From NCBI GenBank assembly GCA_019321725.1, contig CM033120.1:310001-374000 (forward strand): a stretch of DNA of 64,000 nucleotides, written 5' to 3'. Under the pieces are notes generated by a model. It ran no database searches. It saw nothing but the letters and a program-made list of their open reading frames with translations, and was not told where the DNA came from. The stretch comes from Paulownia fortunei (taxonomy: Eukaryota > Streptophyta > Magnoliopsida > Lamiales > Paulowniaceae). A program made the position numbers and the translations under genes. This document shows, one piece after another, positions 18,069 through 33,000 of the stretch (the stretch's first letter is position 1; the number at the start of each line of letters is the position of its first letter).

Positions 18069-18501
18069 CAGTGTTTTTATAATTTGATAGGTGATCAAAT
18101 CGATTTTGTTATCGGTCGAAACAATTCAATTGACGATCTAACCAATATAATAGAAATTGACTATATATTTTTTTATATTATGTAAAATAATAATATAATA
18201 TATTAATTATTATGTATTAAATTTTAAAAATTTAAAAAAATATATATAAATAATCAACTAAACAACACATCTAATAAATTCCAAATATAAATAACCACGT
18301 ACATATAATCAAATAATAAGTTAAACTTTAAACTTTTTTCAAAAAATAAAAATAAAAAAATAATAATAACAAAAATGGGTAAAGTATCAATTTTTGACCT
18401 GTTTTTGATCGGTTCAACCTCATTTTTTATTTTTGATAATGATTGGACCGACCGCTTATTCTCGATTGAATCGATTGGTTTAATCCATTTTTAAAAATAC
18501 A
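18069..18501. mobile_element. Possible decayed foldback element
   Basis: The left side contains GATCAAATCGATTTTGTTATCGGTCG. The right side contains inverted counterparts such as GGACCGACCGC and CGATTGAATCGATTGGTTTAA, around an AT-rich core. This is the look of old hAT- or Mutator-like MITEs in plants. Arms are badly diverged and no target duplication is seen. Confidence 0.25.
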
Positions 18502-18882
18502 AGTTGCAATTATAAATATGCTGCGAGGAGATATAAATAAAATTTGACTGCTAATTAAATTAATACCACTCTATTCAACTGCACCTTTAAAAACATAATT
18601 ATTCATTTTTAGTATGGGTCAGTTTGATTTTTATCATAAAATTGCACACCCCTATTGGTCAATTAAATAGCATTTCAAGGTATTTTGTTTCTAACACTCC
18701 TTCTAAATTATGCTAATGTTTAAATGTATTTTGACATTAATCTAAACTTGTTATAACAATTATTCCCCTTCATAATAAGGGTATTTATTGTGATGTTATA
18801 TACCGAGCGTTTTTTATTAAATATCAAATTTTTAGAAATATTAATGAAGAAAGATTCTTGCATTTTTTTATTTAGTATTTTT

Positions 18883-19025
18883 TTTAGATAAATATATAGT
18901 TTATCCACTTTATTAAAAAAATCAAATCATGATCAAAATAGAGTTATAGTATTAAACTTTAGTCCTTGAATTTTTATATTTCGTATGTTTTTTAGATAAA
19001 TATATAGTTTATCCACTTTATTAAA
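18883..19025. repeat. Short direct repeat, 108-bp spacing
   Basis: The phrase TTTAGATAAATATATAG, followed by TTTATCCACTTTATTAAAAA, occurs at 18883 and again at 18991 almost unchanged. The intervening sequence is unrelated AT-rich DNA. Confidence 0.8.
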
Positions 19026-20660
19026 AATAAATAAATCGATAAAATTTATGTGTGTGTGTATATACATAGAGAGAGAGAGAGGGAGATTGGTCAAAATTAA
19101 ATTATATTAGAACTTCTTTTAAATATTAAATTCCATGAAGTTATCTATAGTACTATTATTTTTAGTTTTGATTGAACTTAAGTAATATGGTGTATTTAAT
19201 TTAAAAAATTAAAAGCAATTTTTTTTGTTTGTCTATAAATCTAGTTATTTAATTCTATATTTTTACGACATTAAAATTGTTTGCTAAAATTTAATTCATT
19301 GGTACAATCTAGCTATCAATTTGAAGAAACCCATAGAAAAAATTCCTATAAATAATTTAATCAATTAACTTCTTAATCTAAAATATCAAAGGTAATTCAA
19401 TATAAAAATCACAAAATTTTAACGGCATTAGCAATATTAATGATTGAATTTTTTTGAATGAAAAATTTGATGGACTCTGTTTTCTAGATTGAGTAGTAGT
19501 AGAATGAGTTTCTTTTATGTATATTTTTTTCTAAATAAGTTTTTTGTAATTTTTATTACTTATTTTAATTTTAAATTGTTTGAAGAATTACTAAGGCATC
19601 TCCTTAATCGATCCATGCTTGTCAAACTCTTATGCCTCATTGAACCCATCCCGGCTAACCCTAGCAATGTGTCCAGCACTTATCCTCAATCCCACAACAA
19701 GGTTGGTGAGTCATGGGGTTGGGCCTGTGACAATTAGAGTGTCGGGCAAGGTTGTCTGAGTGTGTTAATTCTTGATTGGCTTACTATGTTAATTCCGTTC
19801 GTTAAATACATGAAGAAAAAAATTCGATATTTAATAGTAGGAGTATATAATGAATATTTGTTAAAAATTACAGTGAAAATATCGAAAAATAAAAAATAAA
19901 AACTCGTAGATGTACGAATAAAATAAGAATGTAAAAGAATTTATTTGGGAGCAAAAATTCATTTTATTTTGTCATTATTTACATGAGTTGTGTTTGTGTT
20001 TATTTTTAAATTATGTAAAATTTATTTTATAAGTATTTTATATTATTTAATTTATAATTATGAAATAATTTAAAGATAAACTATTTATTAATAATTAGTA
20101 TATTCATAACTTATTAGAGTTTTTATTTTTTATTTATATAATATTCTATTAATACTTATAAATAACTTTTGAATACTTTTTAAATTATATTTAGATATTA
20201 TAAATATTTATTAAAACAAAGTATAATCCGACTAATTATAATACGTGTTTTAAACGTTTCACCTTAAAAGTATGAAACATTACGCGACGGTTCGGAATGT
20301 GTTCGGAAAATATAAATATTTTTTAATTAATCATATGTATGTGTATTATATGAATATAATACGAATTTTAACTGATAAATATTAATTCAATATTTTTGGT
20401 AACTATCAAAATAATATATAAAGACTATACATCACGAATTTTGTGAGAACACGCACATTGATGGTAAGATTGGTGCCAAAATTCGAATTTTGCATTAATT
20501 ATATGATTTTTGCATTTATTATATGCTAATTCACTAAAAATGAGGGGACAAAGATGCAAAGTTTCCCATGATCACTAGCTTAATTTTAAGTACCAAGTGT
20601 GTCCTGACCCACACGAAAAATGCTGTCTTGCCCATGGTGTTTCTGTCAACTGTTCGAGTA

Positions 20661-21070
20661 TAATTGAATTGTACTAACACCCACAAACCAACCACCCCCC
20701 CACCCCGACGCGCGCACAGAGAGCACTACAGTGGACAAAAAGGCTGCCACAAAAACCATGTAAACATTTGGAAATTGGCAATTCTGTTCCCTTTTAACAT
20801 CTCATTATTCCGCAAATCAATCCATTTAAGCACACAGATCATAAGTTTACAAAAACCCTTTTCCCCCAAGTCTTCTCTTTTCTTTCCCCAAGTAATCTTT
20901 CTCTCTCTAGATACATAAACATGGCTGTTTTATAATTGCATTAATTGATTTGTATATTTGTTGATTTTTCACATTTGTTGATTTTGTGCTGATTTATTAT
21001 AATAATATATACATACACACATATATATAGATATAGTGGAGGTGTTGGGGGTGGGGGATTGAAGAAGAAG
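20661..21070 (+). promoter_or_regulatory. GIP1-like promoter and 5' UTR
   Basis: Pyrimidine-rich runs (CTTTTCCCCCAAG, CTTTCTCTCTCTAG) at 20860-20910, typical of plant leaders, precede the start codon at 21071. The ATG at 20922 upstream is followed soon by an in-frame stop. The transcription start is not determinable by eye. Confidence 0.4.
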
Positions 21071-24000
21071 ATGAGCAGTGGGGTTAAGGGACCTGCAGCG
21101 CGTAGTAGGGTTTCGATTCCGAGCAGCGTAAAGAAGACGATCGAGAATATAAAGGAGATTACTGGGCAGAATCATAGCGAAGATGAGATTTATGCAATGC
21201 TTAAGGAATGTTCCATGGATCCCAATGAAACTGCGCAGAAGCTCCTACTTCTCGGTGAAATTCTCCTTTAGCTTTTTGCCCCCTCTTGTTTTTTTGCATA
21301 TTTGTACGCTTTCTTTGATGTCGATTCCCCTTTTGATCTGTGGTGCCATTAAGAATGAATGGTTTTATTTTGATCTACTCTTTTGTTCTTTGTTTTGTGT
21401 CTCTGGGTTTGTGTGTGTATATCTGTCTTTGTGCGTGTGGCAGAATTAATATAGACTGAGGTTTAGCTGAAGAAGAAAAAAGAAAGGATGGATTTGTGAT
21501 AGTGGGGTTTGACTGCTGATGCACTTGTGAGATGAGACGAGTCAGTGTTTTTGTATGTTTCTGTTGCCAATACTAGTCGATCTTTTGTTATAGAAAATGA
21601 TAATAATTGTTTGTTAATAATTAGGGGCCTGGGATTGTTACCGGAATCATCTATGTAAAATTCCCAATAATTAGCATTCTCTGATAACATAACCATGATA
21701 CGATTGAACTTTAGAGTTGTGATTCACTTATTAGTTCTTTTCTTCTTACTGGTACATAATAGTTTAATACACATCAAATTCCGTTTCATGAGAAGAACAG
21801 TTTGTTGTGTTTGTGTTCGATAGCTCATGTGCTTCTTTCGCGCCCTTGCATATGGGCTTTTGCACAAAGCAAGCTGACAAGTGTTGTTCTATTCTTCTAC
21901 AGATACATTTCATGAAGTGAAAAAGAAACGTGATAGGAGAAAAGAGGTACTTCACCATTCAATTCCCTTGTGATCTGTCCCTTATTAATAATTTGTTCCA
22001 CATAGCTGAATTCTAAATTTATGACAAATTGTTAATAGTTTCCTTTCTTACTTCTACATCTTGGTTTTGCTCTTCGATCCAGGTAAAGGATAGTTCATTG
22101 TTTTGTGATACGTGTATTATTATTTCAATTTTTTTTCTCATACTAGTAAGAGTATATGAACCCCATTTTTATTAGGTGAGATTAGTGTATCTCTGAATTT
22201 TCTTTATGACCATGTTTTAAGGGTCCAAGAGGCCAACGAGAAGAAATGATCTGAATGGGTTAGAAAAATGAAGAGATTGATTATCCATGATTAACTTTGA
22301 GAACCTTTTGTATTGCTTTGCTAGCTATGTGTGTTCTATCATGGTCAATCCTAAGCTACCTGAAGACTGCTTCAGCACAATTAATAAATTATTCCTTTTA
22401 CTCATTTTTATATTTTGGTTTTGTTCTTTGACCCAGGCAAAGGATACTTAATTGTTTTTTGTAATAGTATAAGATTATTTCAATTTGCCTTTGTTTTAAT
22501 TTTTTTTGTCTCTTACTAGTAAGAGCATATGAACCCCATTGTTGTTATGTGACATTGAGTGGGGTAGCAAAATGAAGAGAGCGATTATCCATGATTAACT
22601 TTGAGAACCTTTTGTAGTGCTTTACTAGCTATGTGTGCTCCACCATGATCAATCCAAGCTACCCGAAGTCTGCTCCAGCACAATTAAAATTTATTCCTTT
22701 TACTAATACAACAATTCAATTCCACACCAATCAATCCACCCATATCTAATAATGCTTCATGTATTGGCAATGTTATGGAGTTCCTTATTAGAATGTCTTT
22801 CATTTGGTTAAGTTCATATTTAGATTGTATCAAACCTGATTGTTTCAACATTGGATATCAATTTTGGCAGTATGATAGTTCAATAACTTCTACTGGTCTG
22901 AATTACTTTTCTTTTCTGGTTGAAGTTTCTCCTAAATTGCTCTCCTTTAAGCAGACTATGATTGAATTACTTTTTTGTGCATTTTCAGAATCTGAATAAG
23001 GAGCCTGCAGAGTCGAAGTGGAAGCCGGGTAGCCAGGCACGGGCAAATAGAGGAGGTCGGGGGAACTATTCATCCCGACACGTGTCTCATGGTGAGCCTA
23101 TATTTGTGGCCATTAGCCATGTACAATCACCTTTATATGTGCCTTTTAGAATTGGAAGATTGAGTGGTTATATGCATATTGCGCTCGTTGTTATAATTCA
23201 TATTTTCAGCCATATCATTTACCATTTCAGCCTGCTGGGATAAGTACTATCTCTAGTTGTAAATCCATAGTAATTGCCTACTTATTATCTTATAAAAACC
23301 TTCTTTCACCAACAAGCAATACGTAAAAGGAAATAAAAATTGTATTGTTTCCTAAAAACTGTTAGCAAAGAGGTGCTATCTTTAAACCTGTTCTTTCTTG
23401 TGTTCTCATCATGTCCTGTCAGATGCTAGTGGTGGAAGAAATACATCTGCTGTTAAGGAAAGTGCCACCAGTCACATTTCAGAGAAAGTTGTTAGCAAAG
23501 CTCCTTTGGCTAATGCACAAGAGATGAAAAAGAATGAAGCTTCTTCCATTGCAAGGTACTATAGGTGGTTCTGACTTTTTGATGTGTTCATAATATGATG
23601 TGCTTGTTTTTTTTAATTTCAAATTGTACTTCTATGATGCAACCTACTGTACAGGCAGGTCTGCCGCTTGTTCCCCTCAGTGTTTTCTGAAAGTTATTGT
23701 CTTCTGTCTTTGCAGCCCAATTACTGATTTGTCTAATGGTCCAACTGGTATAACGTCCCAGAGTACCAATCGTATACACGACAACCATGTGTCTGCAAGT
23801 GGAGGTGTTAATCAATATAATGAAACTGAAAATACTAGCCTGAGTAAGTTGGAAGGACTGCTGCCATTTTCATCCCCTATCGATTCAAGTAAAAACTCTG
23901 GTGCTCTGGGGACCAGGGATATACAGCAGAATGAGATGCTAGATTCAAGTAACAGTGCGATATCCCTTCCTTCATTACCTACTTCAGGATCTCATTTCTC

Positions 24001-27000
24001 TTCTTTAGATCCTGTACTGTTGCCATCTCAAGATTTTCCACTCCCTAGTGCCATGGGTACTACTAGACGCGAAGTGGGAAGTCAGCATACTCCTGTCGAA
24101 CTGATTGCTGATAACCCTACTGATAGAAAATCAGCTTCTGCTGTGCAGCAAAAGATGCCAAATGACTTCCAGGGAGTTGGAAAGACTCAATATGTAGAGT
24201 CTGTTCAGACTGCCTCTTCTACTATTGGTGTTTCTTCTGTTAGTAGGCCTTCTTCTAATTACAACAATCGGTCTCAAGTGGTTGGCTCACAAAAAGGTAT
24301 GAATCTTGATGAGGCCTCATGAAAAGTTGTTATGTTACTCTTTTATTTGTTCCAAAAGACTGGCCAAATGGTGTTGCTGCTTGTTGCATTGATGAGTTAT
24401 TGCACTGTCAACCAGAGTAGACTGTTTTGACTTTACCACTAGCCATATATTGCAATTGACAATGTATCTGTTTGGCACAAGGATTTGTTATGCTAACTGT
24501 CCTTCCAACAGATCGACCATTGGATACTAGTTGAGAGATATAGTCTGTAAAGTGGTTAGTTCATGGTTTTTGCATTACTGTTGTCTTAGTTTGAGATAAA
24601 TCCGAGACCTGTGTTTTTTGTTTATTAATTACCCAATATTGATGCCCATTCCAACATTTGAATATTGTCATTCTTGTGATGGAAGAACATTCTAGAATTC
24701 AAAGTAGCATATGGTGCAAAATCATAATTGAGACAGTTGCTAACCCTAAGGATTTGATTCTAATGTTGCATCCCAGTTATTCCTTTTTGTGAAGTACGGG
24801 TTTCATATGCAGTAACTAACTGGCGGTTGAGTGTATTTTGCTTCAGTGGGTCCTGGCAAAGAGTGGAAACCAAAGTCTACAAACCCCAGTATTGGTCAGG
24901 GCGCCAGCACAGCTGCTTCATCAGAGGTTTCTACAATATCTGTTGGAAGTCGTCCTGAATTGCACCCTACTCCTTCAAAAGAAGCTACTCTAGAGCTTCA
25001 GAGGAAGTTTGAGGAGTTGCACCTTCCTGATAGCCAGAATGTTATTATTCCTAATCATCTACATGTGCCTGACGCTGGCAAACTTGGGTTTTGTTTTGGA
25101 AGTTTTGATGCTAGCTTTGGATTAGACATGAGCCACAATAGCGGTCTCGAGGGTGACAAGAGTCCACCAATGTCGGAATCCTCTGAGGCTATTGATGAAC
25201 CTGTGAAGGAGCTACATTTAAGGTGTCTCTCTCTCTCCCCTTCCCAAGTTCTGGTTCAGTTTTTCTTCTGTTTCAAATATCTTTGTTTTGCTGTTAAGCC
25301 AGGTTTTTTACCCATGCTATTAGCATGCCTCTTGTCAGGCATAGATGTAGCTCATAGCCGATATATTTCAGTTTTGATTATTGAGGAACTCTTCTAGGCT
25401 TGTATTTACAAATTATGTGGTATATGTGTGCTACCTCACAGAGTGTGGATATCAATTAAGATTCAAATTATCTGCTGCTAGTGCTCTTTAGTATCACTAT
25501 TTGTTCAGTATGTCATATTTTCACTTCCATGAAAGGAAATATTTACAGTCTAGTTCTATATGCTTGCAAATGAGAGGGGGATATTCCCAGAAAATGGATT
25601 GTTGCGGGACAATTTTGCTTAAACTCAACGCTGTTTCTGTGGTTGACGGATGGTGTGGATTGATGAAAATTTTAAAGGAATCAAACCCAGATCTTGCACA
25701 GCAGGAAGCTGTGCTGTATTCACAGATTTTGTTCTAAGAAAGTGGCAAGCAATGTGCCATGAAGAAAAAAATTCAGATGACAAAGAAGAATTGCAGAGAA
25801 GACAAACCACTCTTCCACGTGGGTTTGATTGCTCAATCTCATTTTGTAGAGCTGTAAACTTAACCAAGACAACCAAGAAACAATTTTATTCCACTCTCCA
25901 AATTTATATTAAACCTATATGTAACTATTTATAAATGCTAGAAAACCTTGTTGACTCTCCTAAAACATGCCCCACTTATAGGATAACAATATGGGACTCC
26001 TGTTACATAAAAAGAATTGTCCTCCCACAAAGTATTATCTAATTGTATCATTATTCAATTATGTAGACTTGGGGATTAGGAAAATGCTTGATTAATATAT
26101 AGATCAATATACTTTTATATCAATCCTAATTAGTTGTGAAAAGCATTGAACACTAACTAAATCATCAACATTTCCTAAAAAATAGCTCTTAATAGAAAAA
26201 TTCTTCTTGAACTTGCTCTTCAAATGTGTTACGGAAAGTGTGCATCCAACTTTATGGTTTACAGAAGCATTACAGATGAGGGTGAATTTATAACTTTTAT
26301 TAAGAATCAAGAATTGGTTCTTTGATGTAAAAGATCATGATAATATATTGTGATGTTTTTTATTTGATCTTGGATTGATTTCCTTCCTTTCTTATTTCAT
26401 CACATGTCTAATTCACTTATATAAATAGGTGTTCATTGTCATATCAAATTAAGAGAGAAATAGAAGTCTTATTGCCTTTTTGGGCTTTTTGTCTGTGGAT
26501 GTAGGCCAAATGGCTGAACCACATTATATTTTTGTGTTCTTCTTTCTACCTTCTTCTTTCTCCCTTCAATTCTTTCTTATAATTCAAAATTCAACATGGT
26601 ATCAGGTTCTGCGCCTGCTTCATTTTGCTTCCACCTTTATTATAACACGATGTTCATTCTATGCATTTAATTCTTTGGTTACACATTAATCTTGGTACCG
26701 CTAAGCATTGATATCATAGTGCATGATGTATCATTCCGTGCATCCTTTATATCTAAAAAACAGTTTTGTCTAAATCATTCATGAAGCCATGTTGGGGATT
26801 GAAAACTTGAAGAAAAGTTTGACTTCCATCGTTCAAGTTGAACACTTCAATCTAGATCTCATGTTCAATTTGAAGGGAATGTTAAAAATCAAGAATTGAT
26901 TCTTTGATATAAAAGATCACAACAATATATTGTGATAATTTTTTTTATTTGTTTTTGGATTGATTTCCTTCCTTTCTTATTTCTTCACGTGTCTAATTCA

Positions 27001-30000
27001 CTTATAGTGAATTATAAATAGGTGTTCATTGTAATATCAAATTAAGAGAAAATTAAGAGAGAATCAAAGTCTTATTGCCTTTTTGGGCATGCCGAACCAC
27101 GCTATATCATTTTGTTCTGCTTTCGCTCTTCACTTCTTTCTTAAAAATATTCAACAACTTTCTATGCTTTAGGATGTGATGAATGACTGTGCTTTAATCG
27201 TTCTTGATGTTTCATCTCTTTGCAAAAGGATTTATAAAGATGAAATAATGTTTTGTCTATTGACCATGTTTATGATTCTAAGAAGTTCTTTGGCTAAAGA
27301 AGGAATTCAGAAAATATTGTGATATAATTTTCTCACAAAGGTTTGATAGAGATGTCAGGATCTAAATTTGGAGTGCACCAAATCAACCAGGATTACCAAA
27401 ATAAGTTTCACTTCACTTCCACTTCACATTACAGCGTATCCTTCAAATTTATAGATGCTAGAAAACCTTAGTAGCTTTTGGTAAATTTACTGGAACATTC
27501 TCACTAATAGGGTAACCATGTCGGACTCTAATTACACTGAAAACTTCCTAAGCATATATGGCTTTATAACCCTGCCAGGGAATAAACTTGGTAATACTTA
27601 AGGAGACATCATCATCTTTAGGATTTGGAGACTACTTAGTGATAAACATAATTAAAACATTTCAAAGATCCTGAAGAATAACTCTTTCTATTTAGGAGTG
27701 TTGCTTCCAACATCACTTCAACTTGAAGTTGTGACGAACCATGTCTTAATTTTTTGTTCCTCATTCTCCTGAATGTGTCCTGGGGCCTGGAGCATCTTCT
27801 GTTTCTCTTTATGGATGTTACTAAAACTTTCTTTGGTAGTGTTGCTGATAACAATTTCACAGGAGTGAGTCTTGCCTATTTCACTTTTTAAAGCGTATAT
27901 TTCTTTATGTGCTGACTAGCATGAATTTCAGTTTACGCTTCAAAAATTTGTGACCCCTTCCCATCACTTCTTGCTTTTGTTCTGCTTGTCTATCTTTGAT
28001 TTCTCTCTTTTACTAATATCTGTTGGGAGTTCCCTTCCAGTTTCTAGCATTTTCCCCATCTTCACGCTTGCCTTTGTTGTCTGTCTGCTCTTGTTCTTTT
28101 TTTCTCCCCTTCCAATCTTTCACTAATCAGTCTTTAGGTTTCTTTTATTCCCTTGCATCGACCCCTTTATCCTCTCCTTTGCTTATGTCCTTGCCTGTAG
28201 TTTCCTCAGTTGATCAACCACTCCACCATTCTGTGTAGTTACAGACTGTGAAGAATATGCATACACGTTTAGAATTGCTCCCAACACTTGCATACACATT
28301 TTGCTCTTCGTGTCTTGCTTGGTAAGTTCATACATGCACCAAATTCTTGCCTATTTGTTTAGGGCTTAGTGAAGCATTCCACTTTTAACATTTTCATTTA
28401 TGTTTCAGTATCTAAATTCTACAATTTAGTTCTTTATTATACTTTGTTGCATGATTACAGCAATCAAACTGTGTTGGTAGCTGCGGAGAATACTGAAATA
28501 AAATATCCTGACCATATCCAATCACCTTCACAAGGACCAGAAAATTTCTCATCTAGCGAGGTTGAAGTCTCATCCTCTATTAACCCTGATTATGGTGAAT
28601 CCAAGCAGGAGGTTGCTCCTGGAAGCCATCAACATCCTGTTGTCCAGACTTCTTCAAATTACAATTACGGTTTTATGCCACCAATATTGAGTAGCCAGCT
28701 TACACCTTTTGAAAGTTCAGAATGTCAAGCTCGTGATGTTCCTCGACTTCCAGGCTTTGTTGTATGTCAGACATGTCTTTCAATGTGTTAATTATTCCTT
28801 ATAATTTTGAACGCCTAATTACGTCAATAATCTTCAGACTGCTCATCCATGTATTGTAGCTGTCCTATTTATTGTTTATGATAAAAGGCCAGTACTTTTC
28901 TGATTTGGAGAACTTGGTGTGCATGACTTTATTTGTTACTTTCAGTTACTAACAATTAATGTTGACTATAATATGCCATACAGGTGCAGCAATCTTTTGA
29001 TCCAACAAGCTACTATGCACAATTTTATCGGTCTGGCATGGACAATGATGGAGGAATTTCACCTCTGCACTCTGCTGGAGCTGCAAACAAGTACAATGGA
29101 AATGCCACGCTTGTCTCTGCACAGGCTTCTCAGTCTCCTCAGGAGGTTTGGGCTTTATAAATCTCAGTAGCTCCCTTTTGCCTTCATCTGTTTTGTTTGT
29201 GAAGTTTAGATAATTTTAACCTTGATTGGCATTAAGATAAAGATGTGGAAGCTAATTATTTTCCCAATGCATGAACTCCATTATCGATTTCTTACTAGAA
29301 GATTCCAAACTTTATACTTTTTGGAAATTCTACATTTAAAGATTAATCTTATGTGTGAAAATTCTTCATCTGGCCACATTTGTTTTTTCCAGCAAGAAAT
29401 GTGTTGGGATACTTGTTGATGAACTCTTCTTTTGGTATTATTCGTATTATTGGTTTCAATTTTGCCCATTTTACACATTATGCATCCCTCTAATCTATAT
29501 CTAGTAAAACAATAACTTCTCATCCTTTCATTATTAATAGTATAAAAGTTTCAGACGTAAATCCAGAATTTTTTGATAACTTCTTGTGATTTATGTGAAT
29601 AGTGGAGAACTAAGTGCTAGAAAGTCGTTTTTTGGTGAAAATTAATTTTAGACTTATTGTGCTGAAAGGTACAATTTGCTTTGGCAGGATAAATTTTGAG
29701 TTTCCTTAATAGCTGTATATCTATGTACAAATGTCCAATTAAACAGTTTAATATATATTACAATGGATTAATTTCCATTTTTATTATATTTTGTACATTT
29801 TGCAGTTGTATTTTTTCCTCTTCTTTCTTTTGGATAAAGCCTTCATTTCTTTTGCATGATTATTCAATATCATACAATATTGTGGGTAGTGCAGAATGTT
29901 TCTTCTCTTCCATCAGTAGAAATATACGACCAGTCTAGACTATTTGCTTTGAGTTACAGGAAATCTCTTGGTCTCATGTCACTCCAAAATCGCTTCTGGG

Positions 30001-33000
30001 TTGTCAGTGAGTCTCTTGTTTGTGGGGTTATCTGAAGCAGCCAATAGATTCTGCCTGTCATTTAAGACAGAAAGATGATATTGGTGGTGCATAATATAAA
30101 TTAGCGGAAGCTGCTGGAATATGATCTTTGCCTTTTGTAATTAGTTTCTGATAAGTCATTTGATTTGCTTCCTTTAGAGTACAGAGTGAATGACATTCAA
30201 CTTTTGTGTTGAAATAGTATTCTCACGGTTTAACGTGTGCATGGAGGGTTAGCTGTGTTGAAACACCTCCCATTACACAACAATCTGGTCTGAGGTTGTT
30301 GTTGGTGCCATATTCATTTTGAGGTGATATGCGATGCCAGAAGCTGTTACGGAGCAGATTTTTATTGGATAGTTTATAGAAAGAGGGACGATGTAGGTCT
30401 TTGGGAATTGTCATATATTTCGTGAATTTTCAGGACTTGAGTTGACGAAAATATACTTTTGTGATGTTTCCACAGTTGGAGTTCAAAGTAGGTGCATGTA
30501 TTAGAGCAAGACATTGGATGAGATGCACTATGCATGCAGCAATATGGTCAGTTTTCCAAATTCTAGATGTAAAAACAATTGTGTCGTTTTGACATAGAAA
30601 ACAATTAAATGAACATGTATGATTGTATAATTGAAGATCTTTCTTAATAGAAAACTTGGTTTGCAAAATCAATAACTTTGCTCAGTTGCTGAGTGAGTTT
30701 TGTTTGAGATCTTGTTCTGTTAATGTAGCTAGCATTTGTCTATTTAAATGTTTTATTGTGTATTGAAAAAATATTCTGCAAATTTATCCTCTAAGTTCAT
30801 GGAACATACTCCTTCCATCCCACAAAGGATGACTCATTGGACCTTTTGTAAGATATAAAAAAATCAAATTGTGATGACTTTCTTCCAAAATCATCCTTTA
30901 TTTATAAAAAATGTAAAACACATAAAAAAAGTTAAATTAATCTTTACAACAAAAAACTTTCTATTTGAAAAAAGATACATGTTGATCTAGTGAAGAAAGA
31001 ATTCTTAATGGCCGCCTAATTGTTTTTTTGCCTAATATGGTGATTACGAAAACATTCTATTTTCTATTTCATTAGATTTAGACAAGAGGCCATAAAGGCA
31101 TTCAAATGAATAAATGCACTAAATATGTAGTATAGGACAAGTATTACGGGACAAATAAAGGCAAAAACCTAGATATTTCTTGTGGGACGGAGAGTATTTG
31201 ATATGTTATTAAAATTTTAACTTATTTGTTCATTATTTGGGAAAATCTGGCATCAACTCCTTATGACGGAGTATCAAATGATTATGGCATTAGAGATAGG
31301 TTCCAATGCTAGTGGCCCATGTTTCCTGGACTTCAAAGCTACTAGTACAATTCTGTTTTCTTGCTGCACTATTGGAGATTTTTCAAGCTTCCTAAGTTAT
31401 TTTAGTTTTTTGAGTTTTCTATATGATCATAATTTTCAATTTTGCATGAACTTCCATTTTTACAAATTTGTGGATTTGAATGATCCCGTGGAAGATGCAA
31501 GCTGATGTTAGGTATCATTATGGGGTTCATCTTTCCGTGATAACTGAAATATGTTTTACGGGCAGTTCTGTTGGATGAACTTTTAGCTTCATTAATGACT
31601 AAGATTTTGCAATTGAAAAACATAAAAACTTTATTGAGATCTAGATATTTATTAAGGATAAAACTGCTCGGAAAATTGCTTGTGGAGGTCTGGAACTTTA
31701 GGGTCTTCTAAGGTTATGGGTTCAAGAGGTGAAGGTAGTGTTCATCTGATTGACAGTAGATCAAAATGAATTAGGAGCGCCGTTGATTGCAGCAAGGAGA
31801 AGAATAGGAAAACAGAAATGCACCCAGACTCTTATGGAAGGAATCAATTGATTTCTAAGTGAAAAGATAATATGGACCAAATAACTCCTGTTAGTAGAAC
31901 TTTCCAATTCTGTTTTGTGAATTGAACAAATTATCCTGTTTTCCAGTGGCGGAAACTCTTAATCCATATGTATCCCTTTAGCGCTCTGCTTAGAAAAGCC
32001 CCATTTCATAGTATCCCAGTTTCTATATCTTGGTCTAAATAATAACTCCCTAACAACAAATTGGCTTATAAGATAAATTCCAAATCCCCAAAGGTATATC
32101 TCTAGCCTTGAAATGTTTGGGTCTTTGAAGATAAATAATAATGACATGGGCTGAAGTAAGCACTTGTGCTGTTGTGGACAATATCCTCTCCCCAAAGCAG
32201 CCTGGTTTGTTTGAAAATTTCTATTTAAATTTGCTCCTTTTTTTTTTTTGCATCAAATAACCTCGAGTTCCATTCTTTTGATTCTGAAGCTAAACTTTTT
32301 CTTTCATGATTAATTTTGCATATTCTTTGAGAACATGTTAATTCTGATCACTGTGAGTTCTTCAAGGAGCCATATTTAGTTTGTTTACTTTTTACAAAGT
32401 TGAATAATTTATACTTACATTTTGGAACTTCACTGTGTATTAACTTACCAAAGATGTACAAAGACATCTTCACAGTGCTGCTGCTTCAAGTTGATCTATG
32501 CTTTTGATCAAGCTAGTTACAGAGATGAAAAATACTTTTCCATTTCAAATGGTGAATAACTACACATCAGTTGTAATAATTTTTCTGATTATGCTAGCGA
32601 AAGATATACCTATTGATATAAATTGTTCCTATAAACTCGCCCGAAGGTACTCATGCAATTACTTATCTATTCTATAAGTCCTTTTCCTCACAATACTTTT
32701 AGAGGCACATTCTTGCATCAATTGTAAATTGGGGGGAAATGTTTCTCTTTGCTCTCTGTTGTTTATGTACCTTCATCAAGCAGATCTGTTGAAAGTTGCT
32801 TCCTGTGATACTGATTTTTGTTGTGATGGCTGGTACTGCTGAATAACTTGCTTTAGTTGGTGAAAGAAAATTGCTTTTCAAATTTGTTATTCTATTCAAA
32901 TATTATATTTTTAGGCTTTCTTTTCTGTCTTCTCTCCCAAAAAGGTCATGCCAACAGTTGACTTGTATCGAAATGTTCGGAGACTTCTGTACTGTCGTTT

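Larger units (their letters stand above)
17700..20660. other. AT-rich intergenic region
   Basis: About 3 kb lies between divergently transcribed genes (minus-strand gene to the left, GIP1 to the right). It holds short direct repeats, a (GA)n run near 19067-19083 and AT-rich filler. A GC-richer island at about 19590-19760 has no recognisable coding content and may be an old transposon end. No tRNA or snRNA is recognisable. Confidence 0.5.

Noticed and set aside
25625..25934. Overlapping frames on both strands in GIP1 intron 6
   Set aside because: Possibly part of an old LTR element; neither frame has a recognisable protein domain or splice context.
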